Origin: a virus
Strand: one strand, 5' to 3'
Length of the DNA: 49,246 nucleotides
Virus record (IMG/VR): IMGVR_UViG_3300028920_000009
Location: 1 to 49,246 of that record
Positions 34,004 to 41,502 of the stretch are shown here, piece after piece. The notes below the pieces were generated by a model. It worked only from the letters and a program-made list of their open reading frames with translations. It was not told the DNA's origin and did not search any database. Within the stretch, counting starts at the first letter, position 1. Each line of letters opens with the position of its first letter. A program made the translations under genes and the position numbers.

Positions 34004-34280
34004 CATCGACGAGGTCAGTGCTGCAATCGGTGGGATGAAACAAGCGCTGGAGGACCAGACGATTGCGTTCGGCCAGATGCGCGACACAGTCACCGTGCTG
34101 GGAGAAAAGGTCGACGGGTTGCACGCGGGTGGTTGCGCGAAGTTGGTTGTGGTCGAGGGGCGCTTGAGCTCGCTTGAGGCGCGGCCGCGCAGAATCCTCG
34201 CGTGGTTCGTCGGCGTTGGCGGTTTTTTGGGGTCGATGGGGGTAATCCAGTGGATTCGCGAGACACTGACACGGAAGTGA
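33996..34280 (+). CDS. Holin-like membrane protein (94 aa)
   Basis: Overlaps the previous gene by 8 bp. Residues 1-63 are a helical, coiled-coil-like region (SAAIGGMKQALEDQTIAFGQ, TVLGEKVDGLHAG). The C-terminal quarter has one membrane span (ILAWFVGVGGFLGSMGVIQWI) with a positive end (RETLTRK). This is a common layout for phage holin or holin-like accessory proteins (N-terminal soluble, C-terminal membrane). Function inferred from topology. Confidence 0.6.
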   Translation: MGDIDEVSAAIGGMKQALEDQTIAFGQMRDTVTVLGEKVDGLHAGGCAKLVVVEGRLSSLEARPRRILAWFVGVGGFLGSMGVIQWIRETLTRK

Positions 34281-34444
34281 TGCGCAGGCTGGAGCACACC
34301 ATCGATGTGTTGCTGGATGTGACGCTCAACCTCGCGCAGCGGCTACAGGGGCTGGAGCGCGGATCAACTCGACTACCGCATAAGGCGCCCGAACCGCACT
34401 GCGTTACGGAATTAAGGGGGCTGCGAGATGAACAAGGTCGGTAG
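34280..34444 (+). CDS. Small helical protein in lysis block (54 aa)
   Basis: Begins in a TGATG overlap with the holin-like gene. The 54-residue product has a helix with leucine repeats (RRLEHTIDVLLDVTLNLAQRLQGLE) and no other motif. The frame overlaps the next gene by 17 bp. Reading-frame continuity and overlap support it as real; function unknown. Confidence 0.5.
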   Translation: MRRLEHTIDVLLDVTLNLAQRLQGLERGSTRLPHKAPEPHCVTELRGLRDEQGR

Positions 34445-34685
34445 ATACTTTTGGAATATCGCGCTGACGCTGGACCAAACGCTGAACACGTTTTGCGGTG
34501 GTGATCCGGACGAAACGGTATCGAGTCGCTACGGGAAACTGCTGCGCAAGAACAGCGGGCGGTTCCCTCGCTGGCAGATCTGGCGACGATTCATCGTGTG
34601 GGGTATCACGCGTTGGGATCCAGATCACTTTGTCACGACCATCGAAGACGACGAGGGTGACGACGCGGTGTACTCTGACCGCTAG
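34428..34685 (+). CDS. Conserved phage lysis-region protein (85 aa)
   Basis: ATG 34428 follows an AAGGGGG run. The pattern (IALTLDQTLNTFCGGDPDETVSSRYGKLL) matches a small protein that I recall from many phages beside lysis genes (LxxDQLxNxLxGGxPDETLSSR). Its function is not known to me. It ends at 34685, where its TAG overlaps the stop codon of the opposing gene. Confidence 0.7.
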   Translation: MNKVGRYFWNIALTLDQTLNTFCGGDPDETVSSRYGKLLRKNSGRFPRWQIWRRFIVWGITRWDPDHFVTTIEDDEGDDAVYSDR

Positions 34686-35434
34686 TCCGCCTTAGGGCTG
34701 TGCTTGCGGCGCACGATGTACCTCTTGCCGCCGTGGATGTGTTCCCAAATACCTGCTGCTGTCATACCTATGCGCATGTGCCATGTCACCGTCGTAGCGT
34801 ATGTCCCATCGGCAGTCATACACACATACCCCTCATCACTCTCAGGATCAAACTTCCTCCATTCCCAAATAAGCTCCCAACCATCCGGCAGTTTCGGTGG
34901 TGGGTCGGGTATGAGAGTGAGCAGAGACGCATGATGTTTGCATTCTTCTGGTCCGCAAGGAGACCACAGCCGTTTGTGGATTGACGCTGGGTCATCGGAA
35001 AGTCTGATTTGCCAAACTTTCGGACTATCCTTGATGACCACATAATCCCCCACCCTCAGACGTGGCTCTTTCTCGTCGGGTTGACACTTGAGTAGATGCC
35101 TAATGTAGTTACACAACTCTTCGCAATATCCTGATGAGAGAAACGGATAATTGCTTGGTACTCCGAGTTTCGCGAGCGTCGTCTTGTAGCCATAACATAC
35201 CCACTCCTTTGATGGTGACTCATCTTCCTCCATCACCTGGACCTTGCGAAGCTGCCGACGCGATATCCACACGTTGTCACACCCGACAGGGTAGTTCGAG
35301 TTGTTCGACTCCATGAGTTGCACCTGTACACCATCGTTTGCCGTCGATAGACCGACTACTAGCGCCCTAAGAGGCAACGCGAAGCGATAGCGGTCATAGA
35401 CAATTACGGTTTGTCCCTTCTTTGGGTTCTTCAT
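34682..35434 (-). CDS. Hypothetical protein, last gene of replication operon (250 aa)
   Basis: ATG 35434 follows CCAGGAGAG. The first 80 residues look like a small beta domain (GQTVIVYDRYRFALPLRALV). The rest has GDYVVIKDSPKVWQIRL and Trp-rich beta strands (WELIWEWRKFD), with several Cys. No known family. It converges with the late operon: both stop codons share bases 34683-34684, with no terminator in between. Confidence 0.6.
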   Translation of the reverse strand: MKNPKKGQTVIVYDRYRFALPLRALVVGLSTANDGVQVQLMESNNSNYPVGCDNVWISRRQLRKVQVMEEDESPSKEWVCYGYKTTLAKLGVPSNYPFLSSGYCEELCNYIRHLLKCQPDEKEPRLRVGDYVVIKDSPKVWQIRLSDDPASIHKRLWSPCGPEECKHHASLLTLIPDPPPKLPDGWELIWEWRKFDPESDEGYVCMTADGTYATTVTWHMRIGMTAAGIWEHIHGGKRYIVRRKHSPKAD

Positions 35435-35458
35435 CGTCTGCTCTCCTGGTTTCCGCGA

Positions 35459-35524
35459 TCAAATGCGACGGCCCTTGGTAAGAATAATATCTTCACCCTG
35501 AGTATATGGTTGGCCACAAGGCAT
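35459..35524 (-). CDS. Truncated copy of a small zinc-finger-like gene (21 aa)
   Basis: Encodes MPCGQPYTQGEDIILTKGRRI. The first 16 residues are identical to the start of the gene at 36437 and lie in the 135-bp repeat. The sequence diverges right after the repeat and ends soon. It is probably a duplicated fragment rather than a working gene. Confidence 0.4.
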   Translation of the reverse strand: MPCGQPYTQGEDIILTKGRRI

Positions 35525-35609
35525 CACCCCCTCCCTCGACATTGGAATGCCGCGTCCATTTGGACTTGTCGCATCATCTTCCCATCATCTCCTCGCCGCA
35601 CGCGCAGAC
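35475..35609 (-). repeat. 135-bp direct repeat, copy 1 (copy 2 at 36388-36522)
   Basis: I see no difference between the two copies, which are 913 bp apart. Each contains, on the minus strand, a 17-codon frame and the start of a zinc-finger-like gene. This copy is followed by a short stop and looks like the product of duplication. Confidence 0.9.
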
Positions 35610-35635
35610 GGCTCCTTCCCGCGTTGAGTTGATCG

Positions 35636-35794
35636 CTATAGGTATGCGTCAACAGATTTTTTGGGCATCGTGTAGGAGATACCCGTTGGACGCTTCTCAC
35701 ACTCGTCGGCCTCTTTCTTGGTACGGTGCTTGGTCGAACATGCCCAAGGATATTTGTTGCACCGCCACCACTTCTCTTGTACCTTCTTGCTCAC
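35636..35794 (-). CDS. Small Cys/Lys-rich protein (52 aa)
   Basis: GTG 35794 overlaps the upstream TGA (GTGA) behind GGGAGG. Contains KWWRCNKYPWACSTKHRTKK with two Cys and many charged residues, and a further Cys-Glu-Lys (ECEKRP). Possibly zinc binding with DNA. No family recognised. Confidence 0.55.
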   Translation of the reverse strand: MSKKVQEKWWRCNKYPWACSTKHRTKKEADECEKRPTGISYTMPKKSVDAYL

Positions 35795-35976
35795 GTCACC
35801 ACCTCCCACCCCAGTCTCTTGCATGCCCGTTTGATCGCACGGAGGGCTCCGGCCTTGGTTTTGTATTTTATCGGGGTATCAAGTATCCATCTATTTGCTA
35901 AGACGTTTTCGGCTGCTTCCCCAAACCACAGTCCAAAGGCCTTTGCTGCACGTACCTCCACTTTTATCTTTCTCAT
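35791..35976 (-). CDS. Small basic protein (61 aa)
   Basis: ATG 35976 overlaps the upstream stop by ATGA. Sequence MRKIKVEVRAAKAFGLWFGE followed by a basic helix (KTKAGALRAIKRACKRLGWE). No family recognised; nucleic-acid binding is suggested by the charge. Confidence 0.55.
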   Translation of the reverse strand: MRKIKVEVRAAKAFGLWFGEAAENVLANRWILDTPIKYKTKAGALRAIKRACKRLGWEVVT

Positions 35977-36293
35977 CGCTCGTTCCTTTCCTCGTTCGTC
36001 GCACGTCCTTCCAACACGTCAACCATGTGCTCTAGTTGTTTGGGATGATACCGCCAATACCAGACACTAGGGCATGCCTGTTCGATCCATGGGATATTTT
36101 TCACGAGCACATCACCAATGCGCTTTGATATCCGATCAACGCGACGAAAGCCACCACGTCGAAACTGGTTCCCATCTCCATCGGTTACAAGGTGCCTTTC
36201 GTAAAATCATCTATCATAGAAGCCTACTGCCCAATGGTCTTGCGGATCGCCGTCACGATACTTTGTTGCGAGAACATAGTCACCGTGTTTCAT
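35973..36293 (-). pseudogene. Phage protein interrupted by an in-frame TGA (106 codons)
   Basis: ATG 36293 follows AGGAGG. The frame encodes MKHGDYVLATKYRDGDPQDH-WAVGFYDR, then TGA at 36207-36209, then continues without a stop (FYERHLVTDGDGNQFRRGGF) to 35973. Both halves match one known phage protein pattern (GDYVLAxxYxDGDPxDxWAVGF, then VxDxxGNQFRxxGFRRVxRI), so the TGA splits one domain. It is a nonsense mutation, a sequencing error or a read-through codon. The final stop overlaps the next start (ATGA), as expected for an intact gene of this operon. Confidence 0.75.
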
Positions 36294-36437
36294 TTCCTGC
36301 CTCCTCGCTGCGATTGGGCGGTATGCGTGTTTATCTCGGCAGGATGCGCAACGCCGTTCCCCCTGCCGCGACCAATAGTAAGGCCGATTGGTAAGAATAA
36401 TATCTTCACCCTGAGTATATGGTTGGCCACAAGGCAT
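36207..36437 (-). CDS. Zinc-finger-like module fused in frame to the interrupted gene
   Basis: ATG 36437 overlaps the TGA of the mini-gene before it. It encodes MPCGQPYTQGEDIILTNRPY, with a CRDKHAYRPIAARRQE end, matching the small phage zinc-finger pattern CxxGHxx-N-x-R-x-C-x-x-C. Without a stop it runs in frame into the MKHGDY gene, so the two may be read as one protein up to the TGA at 36207. The first 16 codons lie in the 135-bp repeat. Confidence 0.5.
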   Translation of the reverse strand: MPCGQPYTQGEDIILTNRPYYWSRQGERRCASCRDKHAYRPIAARRQEMKHGDYVLATKYRDGDPQDHWAVGFYDR

Positions 36438-36522
36438 CACCCCCTCCCTCGACATTGGAATGCCGCGTCCATTTGGACTTGTCGCATCATCTTCCCATCA
36501 TCTCCTCGCCGCACGCGCAGAC
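36388..36522 (-). repeat. 135-bp direct repeat, copy 2
   Basis: Same sequence as 35475-35609. Here it carries the end of the 27-aa peptide gene, the 17-codon mini-gene and the start of the zinc-finger-like gene, so the repeat is a mobile or duplicated piece of operon DNA. Confidence 0.9.
36437..36490 (-). CDS. 17-codon mini-gene, possible leader peptide
   Basis: Encodes MMRQVQMDAAFQCRGRG. Its ATG overlaps the TGA of the upstream peptide gene (ATGA), and its TGA overlaps the next ATG (TGATG). A purine-rich GAGGAG stands 11 bases before it. It is present in both repeat copies. Possibly only a device for translational coupling. Confidence 0.35.
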   Translation of the reverse strand: MMRQVQMDAAFQCRGRG

Positions 36523-36570
36523 AAAAATCGTCACCACGAGCAGCACCAGCAGTTGCAGCAGCGGTATCAT
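36487..36570 (-). CDS. Tiny lipoprotein-like membrane peptide (27 aa)
   Basis: ATG 36570 follows AGGAGG. MIPLLQLLVLLVVTIFVCAC is a hydrophobic segment with a C-x-C that could be a lipobox-like end, followed by GEEMMGR. An earlier in-frame ATG at 36645, also with AAGGAG, would add 25 basic residues. Function unknown, perhaps a membrane accessory peptide. Confidence 0.5.
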   Translation of the reverse strand: MIPLLQLLVLLVVTIFVCACGEEMMGR

Positions 36571-36589
36571 GGATCTACCTCCTGATAAT

Positions 36590-36689
36590 AATAAGGGAGG
36601 CGGGCGCGAGCGTCTGGAGCGCAACCACCAATCCGCTCTTGTCATCTGACTCCTTGGCTCCTTTAATTATCAGATTCCCGCCTCCCTTT
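36590..36689. repeat. Inverted repeat with AAGGGAGGCGGG arms
   Basis: AAGGGAGGCGGG near 36590 and CCCGCCTCCCTT near 36677-36688 are exact complements, flanked by TGATAATA and TAATTATCA. The 36571-36716 gap between two minus genes may fold into a long hairpin, possibly attenuating or protecting the downstream transcript. Confidence 0.5.
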
Positions 36690-36716
36690 CATCTCTGTCT
36701 AATCGACTGTTGGCAA

Positions 36717-36980
36717 TCAATGGCATTTGCACAGTCCGCCGTTGTACGCATACGGCCCCTTGAGTCCTGGTGGGTCGTCGCTGTTGTAGTGTTCACCGGG
36801 TATGCCGTACCAGCCCTCGCCGTCTCCGCAGCAGTCGCACACCGTCACGTCGGGATATTCGTCCGAATGCGATGCGAGCCACGCAAGAATCTTATCCGTG
36901 TCCAGTTCTGCGACCGCATCGGGCAAGTGTTCGATGTTCAGGAATCCGCTACCCTCGCAGCGTGTGCATGTTGTTGCCAT
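36717..36980 (-). CDS. DnaJ-type zinc-finger-like protein (87 aa)
   Basis: Starts MATTCTRCEGSGFLNIEH at 36980. CTRCEGSG near the start and CDCCGDGEGW near the middle are a CxxCxGxG pair like the zinc centres of DnaJ. It lacks a J domain. Small zinc proteins of this type are common in phage replication operons. An adaptor or DNA-binding function is a guess. Confidence 0.65.
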   Translation of the reverse strand: MATTCTRCEGSGFLNIEHLPDAVAELDTDKILAWLASHSDEYPDVTVCDCCGDGEGWYGIPGEHYNSDDPPGLKGPYAYNGGLCKCH

Positions 36981-36982
36981 GT

Positions 36983-37219
36983 CTACCTCCTCTTTGCGTC
37001 CTCGTCGGCCGCTGCCTCACGCCGCAGATCAAACTCTGTGACGTGATCCGCGATGTTGATCGTTTGCAGCGGCCGACGTGTCCAGTCCCGCACGGCGCTG
37101 ACCGCCGTTTCGTCGCCGCACTGGCTGCACACGTCGATCCGATATGTGCAGTTTTGATCTGGTCGTGTGTAGCCCAGCCGGTGCGCGCACGTTGTGCAGA
37201 TTGGTTCGTCTGGTTTCAT
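36983..37219 (-). CDS. Small double-CxxC zinc protein (78 aa)
   Basis: ATGA overlap with the upstream gene. Two pairs, CTTCAHR and CSQCGDE, separated by about 23 residues, should form a zinc ribbon. The C-terminus is charged (HVTEFDLRREAAADEDAKRR). No family recognised; nucleic-acid binding is likely. Confidence 0.6.
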   Translation of the reverse strand: MKPDEPICTTCAHRLGYTRPDQNCTYRIDVCSQCGDETAVSAVRDWTRRPLQTINIADHVTEFDLRREAAADEDAKRR

Positions 37220-37488
37220 GATTTGTCCCGATAGGCGTCGCGGCGGTAGGGTTCCGACGTTTCGTCCGTGCCAAGCAACCACGCGTCTAGGACCGGCTTG
37301 ACGGCATCCAGCGCTTGCTTGGCGTTGATGTATGCCGACACCGCCGCTGCCGGCAGCCCGTCTCGCACGTATGATGCTGCCATCCCCACGCGCGTGTGCG
37401 CCAGTCGCAGCTTGTCCTCAGCGCGTCGCTGCGGGGTATTCTCTCCGACGCTTGCCAGCGCACGCTGCATCCGTTCGGTTACTGCCAT
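37216..37488 (-). CDS. Hypothetical protein (90 aa)
   Basis: ATG 37488 follows GGAGGAG. Helical throughout (MAVTERMQRALASVGEN, LPAAAVSAYINAKQAL). Function unknown. It lies directly behind the primase-helicase gene and overlaps the next gene by 4 bp. Confidence 0.6.
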   Translation of the reverse strand: MAVTERMQRALASVGENTPQRRAEDKLRLAHTRVGMAASYVRDGLPAAAVSAYINAKQALDAVKPVLDAWLLGTDETSEPYRRDAYRDKS

Positions 37489-37501
37489 AATTCTCCTCCG
37501 G

Positions 37502-39883
37502 TCAGTGTGTCTCAATTGCATTGTTCGCGTTCTTCGAAAATACAATGACATCGTCACCGGCTCGGTACTTGTCGTGGTTCCACATCAAGCCGCGATGCCC
37601 GCGCCGGGTCGGCCATTTTTCGATGTCACTCGAGAGTTCGGGCAGCATGCCCCCCTTGATCATGTTGCGGACTTTGTGCATTGCGTTTCGGTTGAGCCGC
37701 CCACCGATTCCGGGGACCGCATCTCCAGCCCACTGCGTGACCACGTTCGACCGGATCCAGAAACAACGGTCGTCGGGGTCATAGCCAAACTCGCGAATCT
37801 GTGTTGTGAAATACTCGCGGATCTGTTCTGCTTCGTCGAGTTCGCCGTCGGCTGACATCTTGCGAGCTTGGTTCAGCTTGAAAACCGACGTGTAGATTTC
37901 GGGCGTTTGCAGTACCGGCACCATGACCTCGCGTTCCCACGTCCGAAAGCGGGTGACGGGCGGCAGGTCGAACTGCGGGCCACGTTCCAAGATGCCAACG
38001 ATGTCCGCGATGATCTGGAGTCGATGCGCCCGTATGAACGACACGACTTGCAGCTCCCACTCCTTAGTCGTGTCGGGTTGATCGAGCTGCAAGATGAACG
38101 CGCGGCTGGCGATGTCGCGCCCGACGGTTGCGCTGTTGCTCGTGATCACGTAGGTAAGATCGTTCGGCCGCGTTTCCTCTGTACGCCCGAACGGGGCAAG
38201 GCCGGTCACGCTGCCCTGCGTTGCGAGGGTCGACAGCGACGGGCTGTTGAAGTAGCCGGTGACGTTGTCCAAACACATGATCCGTTTCTTGCGCCCGGAT
38301 TTGGTGAGTAGGCGCCGGATGACGCGATCCATTTGGATCTCGTTATTAACCTCCTTGCTGTTGACCCATATTGGCTCGCCGCAGTCGGCGTCGTCACCAC
38401 CGTACAGATACGCAACCATCTCGACCAGCTTGGTCTTGCCAACGCCCTGGCCGCGCGGCGAGTCGATGATCCAGAGCGGGCGGTCAACCTTGTAGCGGTA
38501 GTACAGTGGTGCGGCGACAAACAACTCGATCAAGCTGCGGTCCTCTGGTTTGTGCGGCGCGAAGAAATCGCAAAATTCGTAGAACATGCGAGCGTCCGCG
38601 GTCGGCGCTGGTAGATTGTTGTGCGTGTAGTACACATCGGTACGCGACGGCCAGCTCGGCACGCCGCTGATCAACTGGTATTGCTGTGCGTTTGAGAAGA
38701 TGCCGTAGTACAGTTCTTGTTTCGAGACCGCACCCTCAAGCCTGTCTTTCCAAAGCAGCGGGTGCCCGGACTTCTCGGCGATCCATCCAGACAGGGCCTG
38801 CGCGGCCTCGATGAATCGGATCTGCCCCGTCTTGCGGTCATGGTCAAACAGGTTGCGCCCGACCCGGCGAGGGAATCCCCAAAACCGGCGAAACACGTCA
38901 TCCATGATATCGACGATCTGACGTGGCGAAGAAAACTCTTTGACCTTGCCGGTCGATGTTTCTTCGGTCTGCGTCGTGTAGTTCGAAAGCGGCACAAGGT
39001 TCGCGCGCTTGGCGACCGACGTGTCGGCATCGTCGGTGTTGATCTGTTCTGGCTGCGGTGTGACTATCTGTGCGTCGCGTGCCAGGGCCAGGAACTGGGC
39101 CTTGGTCCCGCCCGCATCGATCCAGTCGGACACGTCACCCTTCGGCGGCAGGTCGGGCAGCGTGAGGATTTTGACCCGCATGGCAACCGGCAGGATGTGC
39201 TGCGCGACGTTTTGAGCGTGTGCCGTGCCGGCGTCGTCGTTGTCCGGCACGATCACGACCGACTTTCCGGCAAAGCGTTGGTTGTACTCGTCGCGCCAGT
39301 TGCCTTCGCCCATCGCGTTTGTAGTCGCGGGCACACCGAGCGCGATCAGGTTGTCCGCGTCTTTCTCGCCGCCGACCACGGCAACACTGCTGCTATCGCG
39401 CCACACGTCCATGCGGTATAACACCGGATCGATGTCGTCCAGGTTCCAGATCCAATGGTCCGGTTTCGTCGGGTCCGGTCGCCGCTGCGCGAATCCCTTC
39501 GGCTCGAACCGCACTGTCTGGTGCCGCAGCGTGCCGTCCAGGTCGGTGTAGTCGTACACCTTCGCAATGCGCCGCGCCTCGCTGGCTTTGATCCTCGGAC
39601 TCAGGCCGTAATACCGGCCCAGGTGTTCCTGAGCGCGCCAGATGTCGCCGCCGAACTGCGCGTTCGCGGCGAGGTCGAGGATGCTGCCGCTTTTCTTTTC
39701 GACGTGGTCGCGGTAGCCCTGCTTGCGGACGCTGAACGATTCGGAGTCGGCCCCGGGTCGCCAGGGGCAATTGAAACGGGTCCACCCTTTCGAATGCCCG
39801 GCCTCGGTCATGTGCAGTTCGGACTTGCAGTATTCGACGCAGTCAGCTGTTGCCTTGATTTCGTTCCAGTCGTAGATCTGCAT
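37502..39883 (-). CDS. TOPRIM primase-helicase (793 aa)
   Basis: The replication initiator. Residues 170-220 carry a TOPRIM domain (GGEKDADNL with the catalytic Glu, VVIVPDNDDAG with the D-x-D pair). A helicase-like ATPase lies at about 465-700, with Walker A RGQGVGKTKL (about 477-486), a Walker B-like RIMCLDNVTG and the NDLTYVITSNS sensor segment. The N-terminal region (FNCPWRPGADSESF) resembles the CHC2 zinc region but keeps only one Cys, so the zinc finger looks degenerate. It should synthesise primers and unwind DNA for host polymerase. No DNA polymerase gene is visible. Confidence 0.8.
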   Translation of the reverse strand: MQIYDWNEIKATADCVEYCKSELHMTEAGHSKGWTRFNCPWRPGADSESFSVRKQGYRDHVEKKSGSILDLAANAQFGGDIWRAQEHLGRYYGLSPRIKASEARRIAKVYDYTDLDGTLRHQTVRFEPKGFAQRRPDPTKPDHWIWNLDDIDPVLYRMDVWRDSSSVAVVGGEKDADNLIALGVPATTNAMGEGNWRDEYNQRFAGKSVVIVPDNDDAGTAHAQNVAQHILPVAMRVKILTLPDLPPKGDVSDWIDAGGTKAQFLALARDAQIVTPQPEQINTDDADTSVAKRANLVPLSNYTTQTEETSTGKVKEFSSPRQIVDIMDDVFRRFWGFPRRVGRNLFDHDRKTGQIRFIEAAQALSGWIAEKSGHPLLWKDRLEGAVSKQELYYGIFSNAQQYQLISGVPSWPSRTDVYYTHNNLPAPTADARMFYEFCDFFAPHKPEDRSLIELFVAAPLYYRYKVDRPLWIIDSPRGQGVGKTKLVEMVAYLYGGDDADCGEPIWVNSKEVNNEIQMDRVIRRLLTKSGRKKRIMCLDNVTGYFNSPSLSTLATQGSVTGLAPFGRTEETRPNDLTYVITSNSATVGRDIASRAFILQLDQPDTTKEWELQVVSFIRAHRLQIIADIVGILERGPQFDLPPVTRFRTWEREVMVPVLQTPEIYTSVFKLNQARKMSADGELDEAEQIREYFTTQIREFGYDPDDRCFWIRSNVVTQWAGDAVPGIGGRLNRNAMHKVRNMIKGGMLPELSSDIEKWPTRRGHRGLMWNHDKYRAGDDVIVFSKNANNAIETH

Positions 39884-39886
39884 ACA

Positions 39887-40330
39887 TCAATTCCTTATTT
39901 TGAGAAATTGCCGGAGCTTTGTGCTCCAGTTACGGTCGTTTAAGCCGACCAATAGATCCGCGAACCCATACATCACGTCCCACTCGCCCTTTGGGAATTC
40001 GCCGAGAATCACAAGACGTTTCCCTTGGCCGACTGCATACCCCGCTTCTAGGTGTGCGCTGCGTCCACACGGCAGCACCATAATGACCGTATCAGCCCAG
40101 TCCAACCACTTCTTGTCCTCCGCGAACGCTTTCCGACATTGCGGCGTTTTCATCATGTCGAACTGGTCGATGTTCTCTGCATTGTCTATATCCCGAAACG
40201 AGAATACGAATCGGCCTGTATCCTCGCGACAGAAACAGTCAACTTCGTTACCCCAAATTTCCAATGTAACCGCAAAGGGCGGTAGTATGTCGGCGTTTTT
40301 CCAACTTGATGCAATGTAGATCCGGCTCAT
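39887..40330 (-). CDS. Nucleoside 2-deoxyribosyltransferase-like protein (147 aa)
   Basis: Overlaps the preceding gene by ATGA. The core pattern (RIYIASSWKNADIL at the start, WADTVIMVLPCGRSAHLEAGYAVGQGKRLVILGE) is that of phage nucleoside deoxyribosyltransferase-like proteins, where S-A-H-x-E-x-G holds the catalytic Glu. They move deoxyribose between bases and help salvage or make modified nucleotides. The enzyme may feed replication or DNA modification. Assignment from motif. Confidence 0.65.
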   Translation of the reverse strand: MSRIYIASSWKNADILPPFAVTLEIWGNEVDCFCREDTGRFVFSFRDIDNAENIDQFDMMKTPQCRKAFAEDKKWLDWADTVIMVLPCGRSAHLEAGYAVGQGKRLVILGEFPKGEWDVMYGFADLLVGLNDRNWSTKLRQFLKIRN

Positions 40331-41502
40331 AGGTCTGCGCCTCCTCTCTGCTTCGCCAGCACCTGCAACACCGTTGTCTTGTGAGACAGAATCTCCAGCC
40401 CTTTCCGCATAGCGCCGAACTCGCCGAGCACGCAGACGCCTTCCTGCGCGCGCGTGATGGCCGTGTAGATCAGCTCGCGCGTCAGCATGTGGCTGTGCCG
40501 ATAGTGGCAAAGGAAGATCACCCGGCGGAACTGCGAACCCTGGCTCTTGTGCACGCTCAGGCAATACGCGTGGATCAGGTGCTTTCTTTTATCGGCGTCA
40601 ATCTCGATGGGCTCGCCCGGCCGCCGGTCCAGCTCGACCTGCAAATATCTGTCTCGCATGCCGGAACCGATCACCGTGCCGATGTCGCCGTTCCAATAGT
40701 CGGCCTGCGCGAAGTTCTGCGTGTTCATCACCCTGTCCCCGCCCGACCACGTCTCGCCCTTCAGCGACGGGTTGACAATCGCCTTGACCGCGCGGTTGAT
40801 CGCGTGGATGCCACCGTCGTTTTTCTCGGGGTCGCCGTATTGCGGTGCGAGGATCACGTCGTGCGTGAAGTCCATCAGGCCGTCGCGGGTCCACTGCTCG
40901 ATGAGTGCTTGGCTCTTGTGGATGTTTTTCGTTTCGCGCACGGTCCACGATTCGCCGCCGCCGCGAAACGACTGGCGCGGGATGTCGCCATCGCGGATCA
41001 TCTGTGATGCTTTGTGGATCGCGCCGCTCGCGCGGTAGCAGGTCGTGAGCGTCCATGTCTGGTCGGGGCAGAGCGTGATCAGATCATGGAACGGCTGACC
41101 CTTCCCGACCGGCGGGAGCTGCGCGCGGTCGCCGACAAGGATCAGCTGCGGCGGCTTGTACTCAAGCAGCCGGGCCATCAGCCACGAGTCGACCATGCTG
41201 GCCTCGTCGATGATCACCGGGCCCCGCAGATTGTCGGCGTGCCGGCGCATGAAAATCGAACCGTTCCAGCCAAGCTCGCGGTGGATCGTGTGCGCTTGGT
41301 AGCCGGTCGCCTCTTTGAGCCGGGCCGCCGCCTTGCCGGTCGGTGCCATCAGGATCGGCTCGTGACCGTATTTGATGAGGTAGCGCGTCAGCTCGGCGAT
41401 GAGGGTCGTCTTGCCGGTGCCCGCGCCGCCGGTGATGATGCTGAGCCCGAGCGCCGCGGCGCCTTCGACGGCCGACTGTTGGGATTCGTCAAGGGAGATC
41501 AC
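40327..41502 (-). CDS. RecD2-type helicase, ATPase half (391 aa)
   Basis: I start it at GTG 41502 in a GTGA overlap. The product holds SF1B helicase motifs: GGAGTGKTT (Walker A), VIIDEASMVD (Walker B), LVGDRAQLPPVG, TTCYRASGAIH, LSVHKSQGSQFRRVIF and YTAITRAQEGV. These belong to the C-terminal part of RecD2 helicases, whose N-terminal part is the gene at 41723. It moves 5-prime to 3-prime and probably helps recombination-linked replication. A separate 81-aa gene lies between the halves. Confidence 0.85.
   Translation of the reverse strand: MISLDESQQSAVEGAAALGLSIITGGAGTGKTTLIAELTRYLIKYGHEPILMAPTGKAAARLKEATGYQAHTIHRELGWNGSIFMRRHADNLRGPVIIDEASMVDSWLMARLLEYKPPQLILVGDRAQLPPVGKGQPFHDLITLCPDQTWTLTTCYRASGAIHKASQMIRDGDIPRQSFRGGGESWTVRETKNIHKSQALIEQWTRDGLMDFTHDVILAPQYGDPEKNDGGIHAINRAVKAIVNPSLKGETWSGGDRVMNTQNFAQADYWNGDIGTVIGSGMRDRYLQVELDRRPGEPIEIDADKRKHLIHAYCLSVHKSQGSQFRRVIFLCHYRHSHMLTRELIYTAITRAQEGVCVLGEFGAMRKGLEILSHKTTVLQVLAKQRGGADL

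Noticed and set aside
35973-36293. Selenocysteine or genome-wide TGA recoding
   Set aside because: TGA ends many genes here, including tight ATGA overlaps. No selenocysteine machinery or SECIS-like context was noticed.
36983-37855. Plus-strand frames antisense to the primase and zinc-protein genes
   Set aside because: Shadow frames of strongly supported minus genes; composition is Cys/Arg-rich and no start sites fit.
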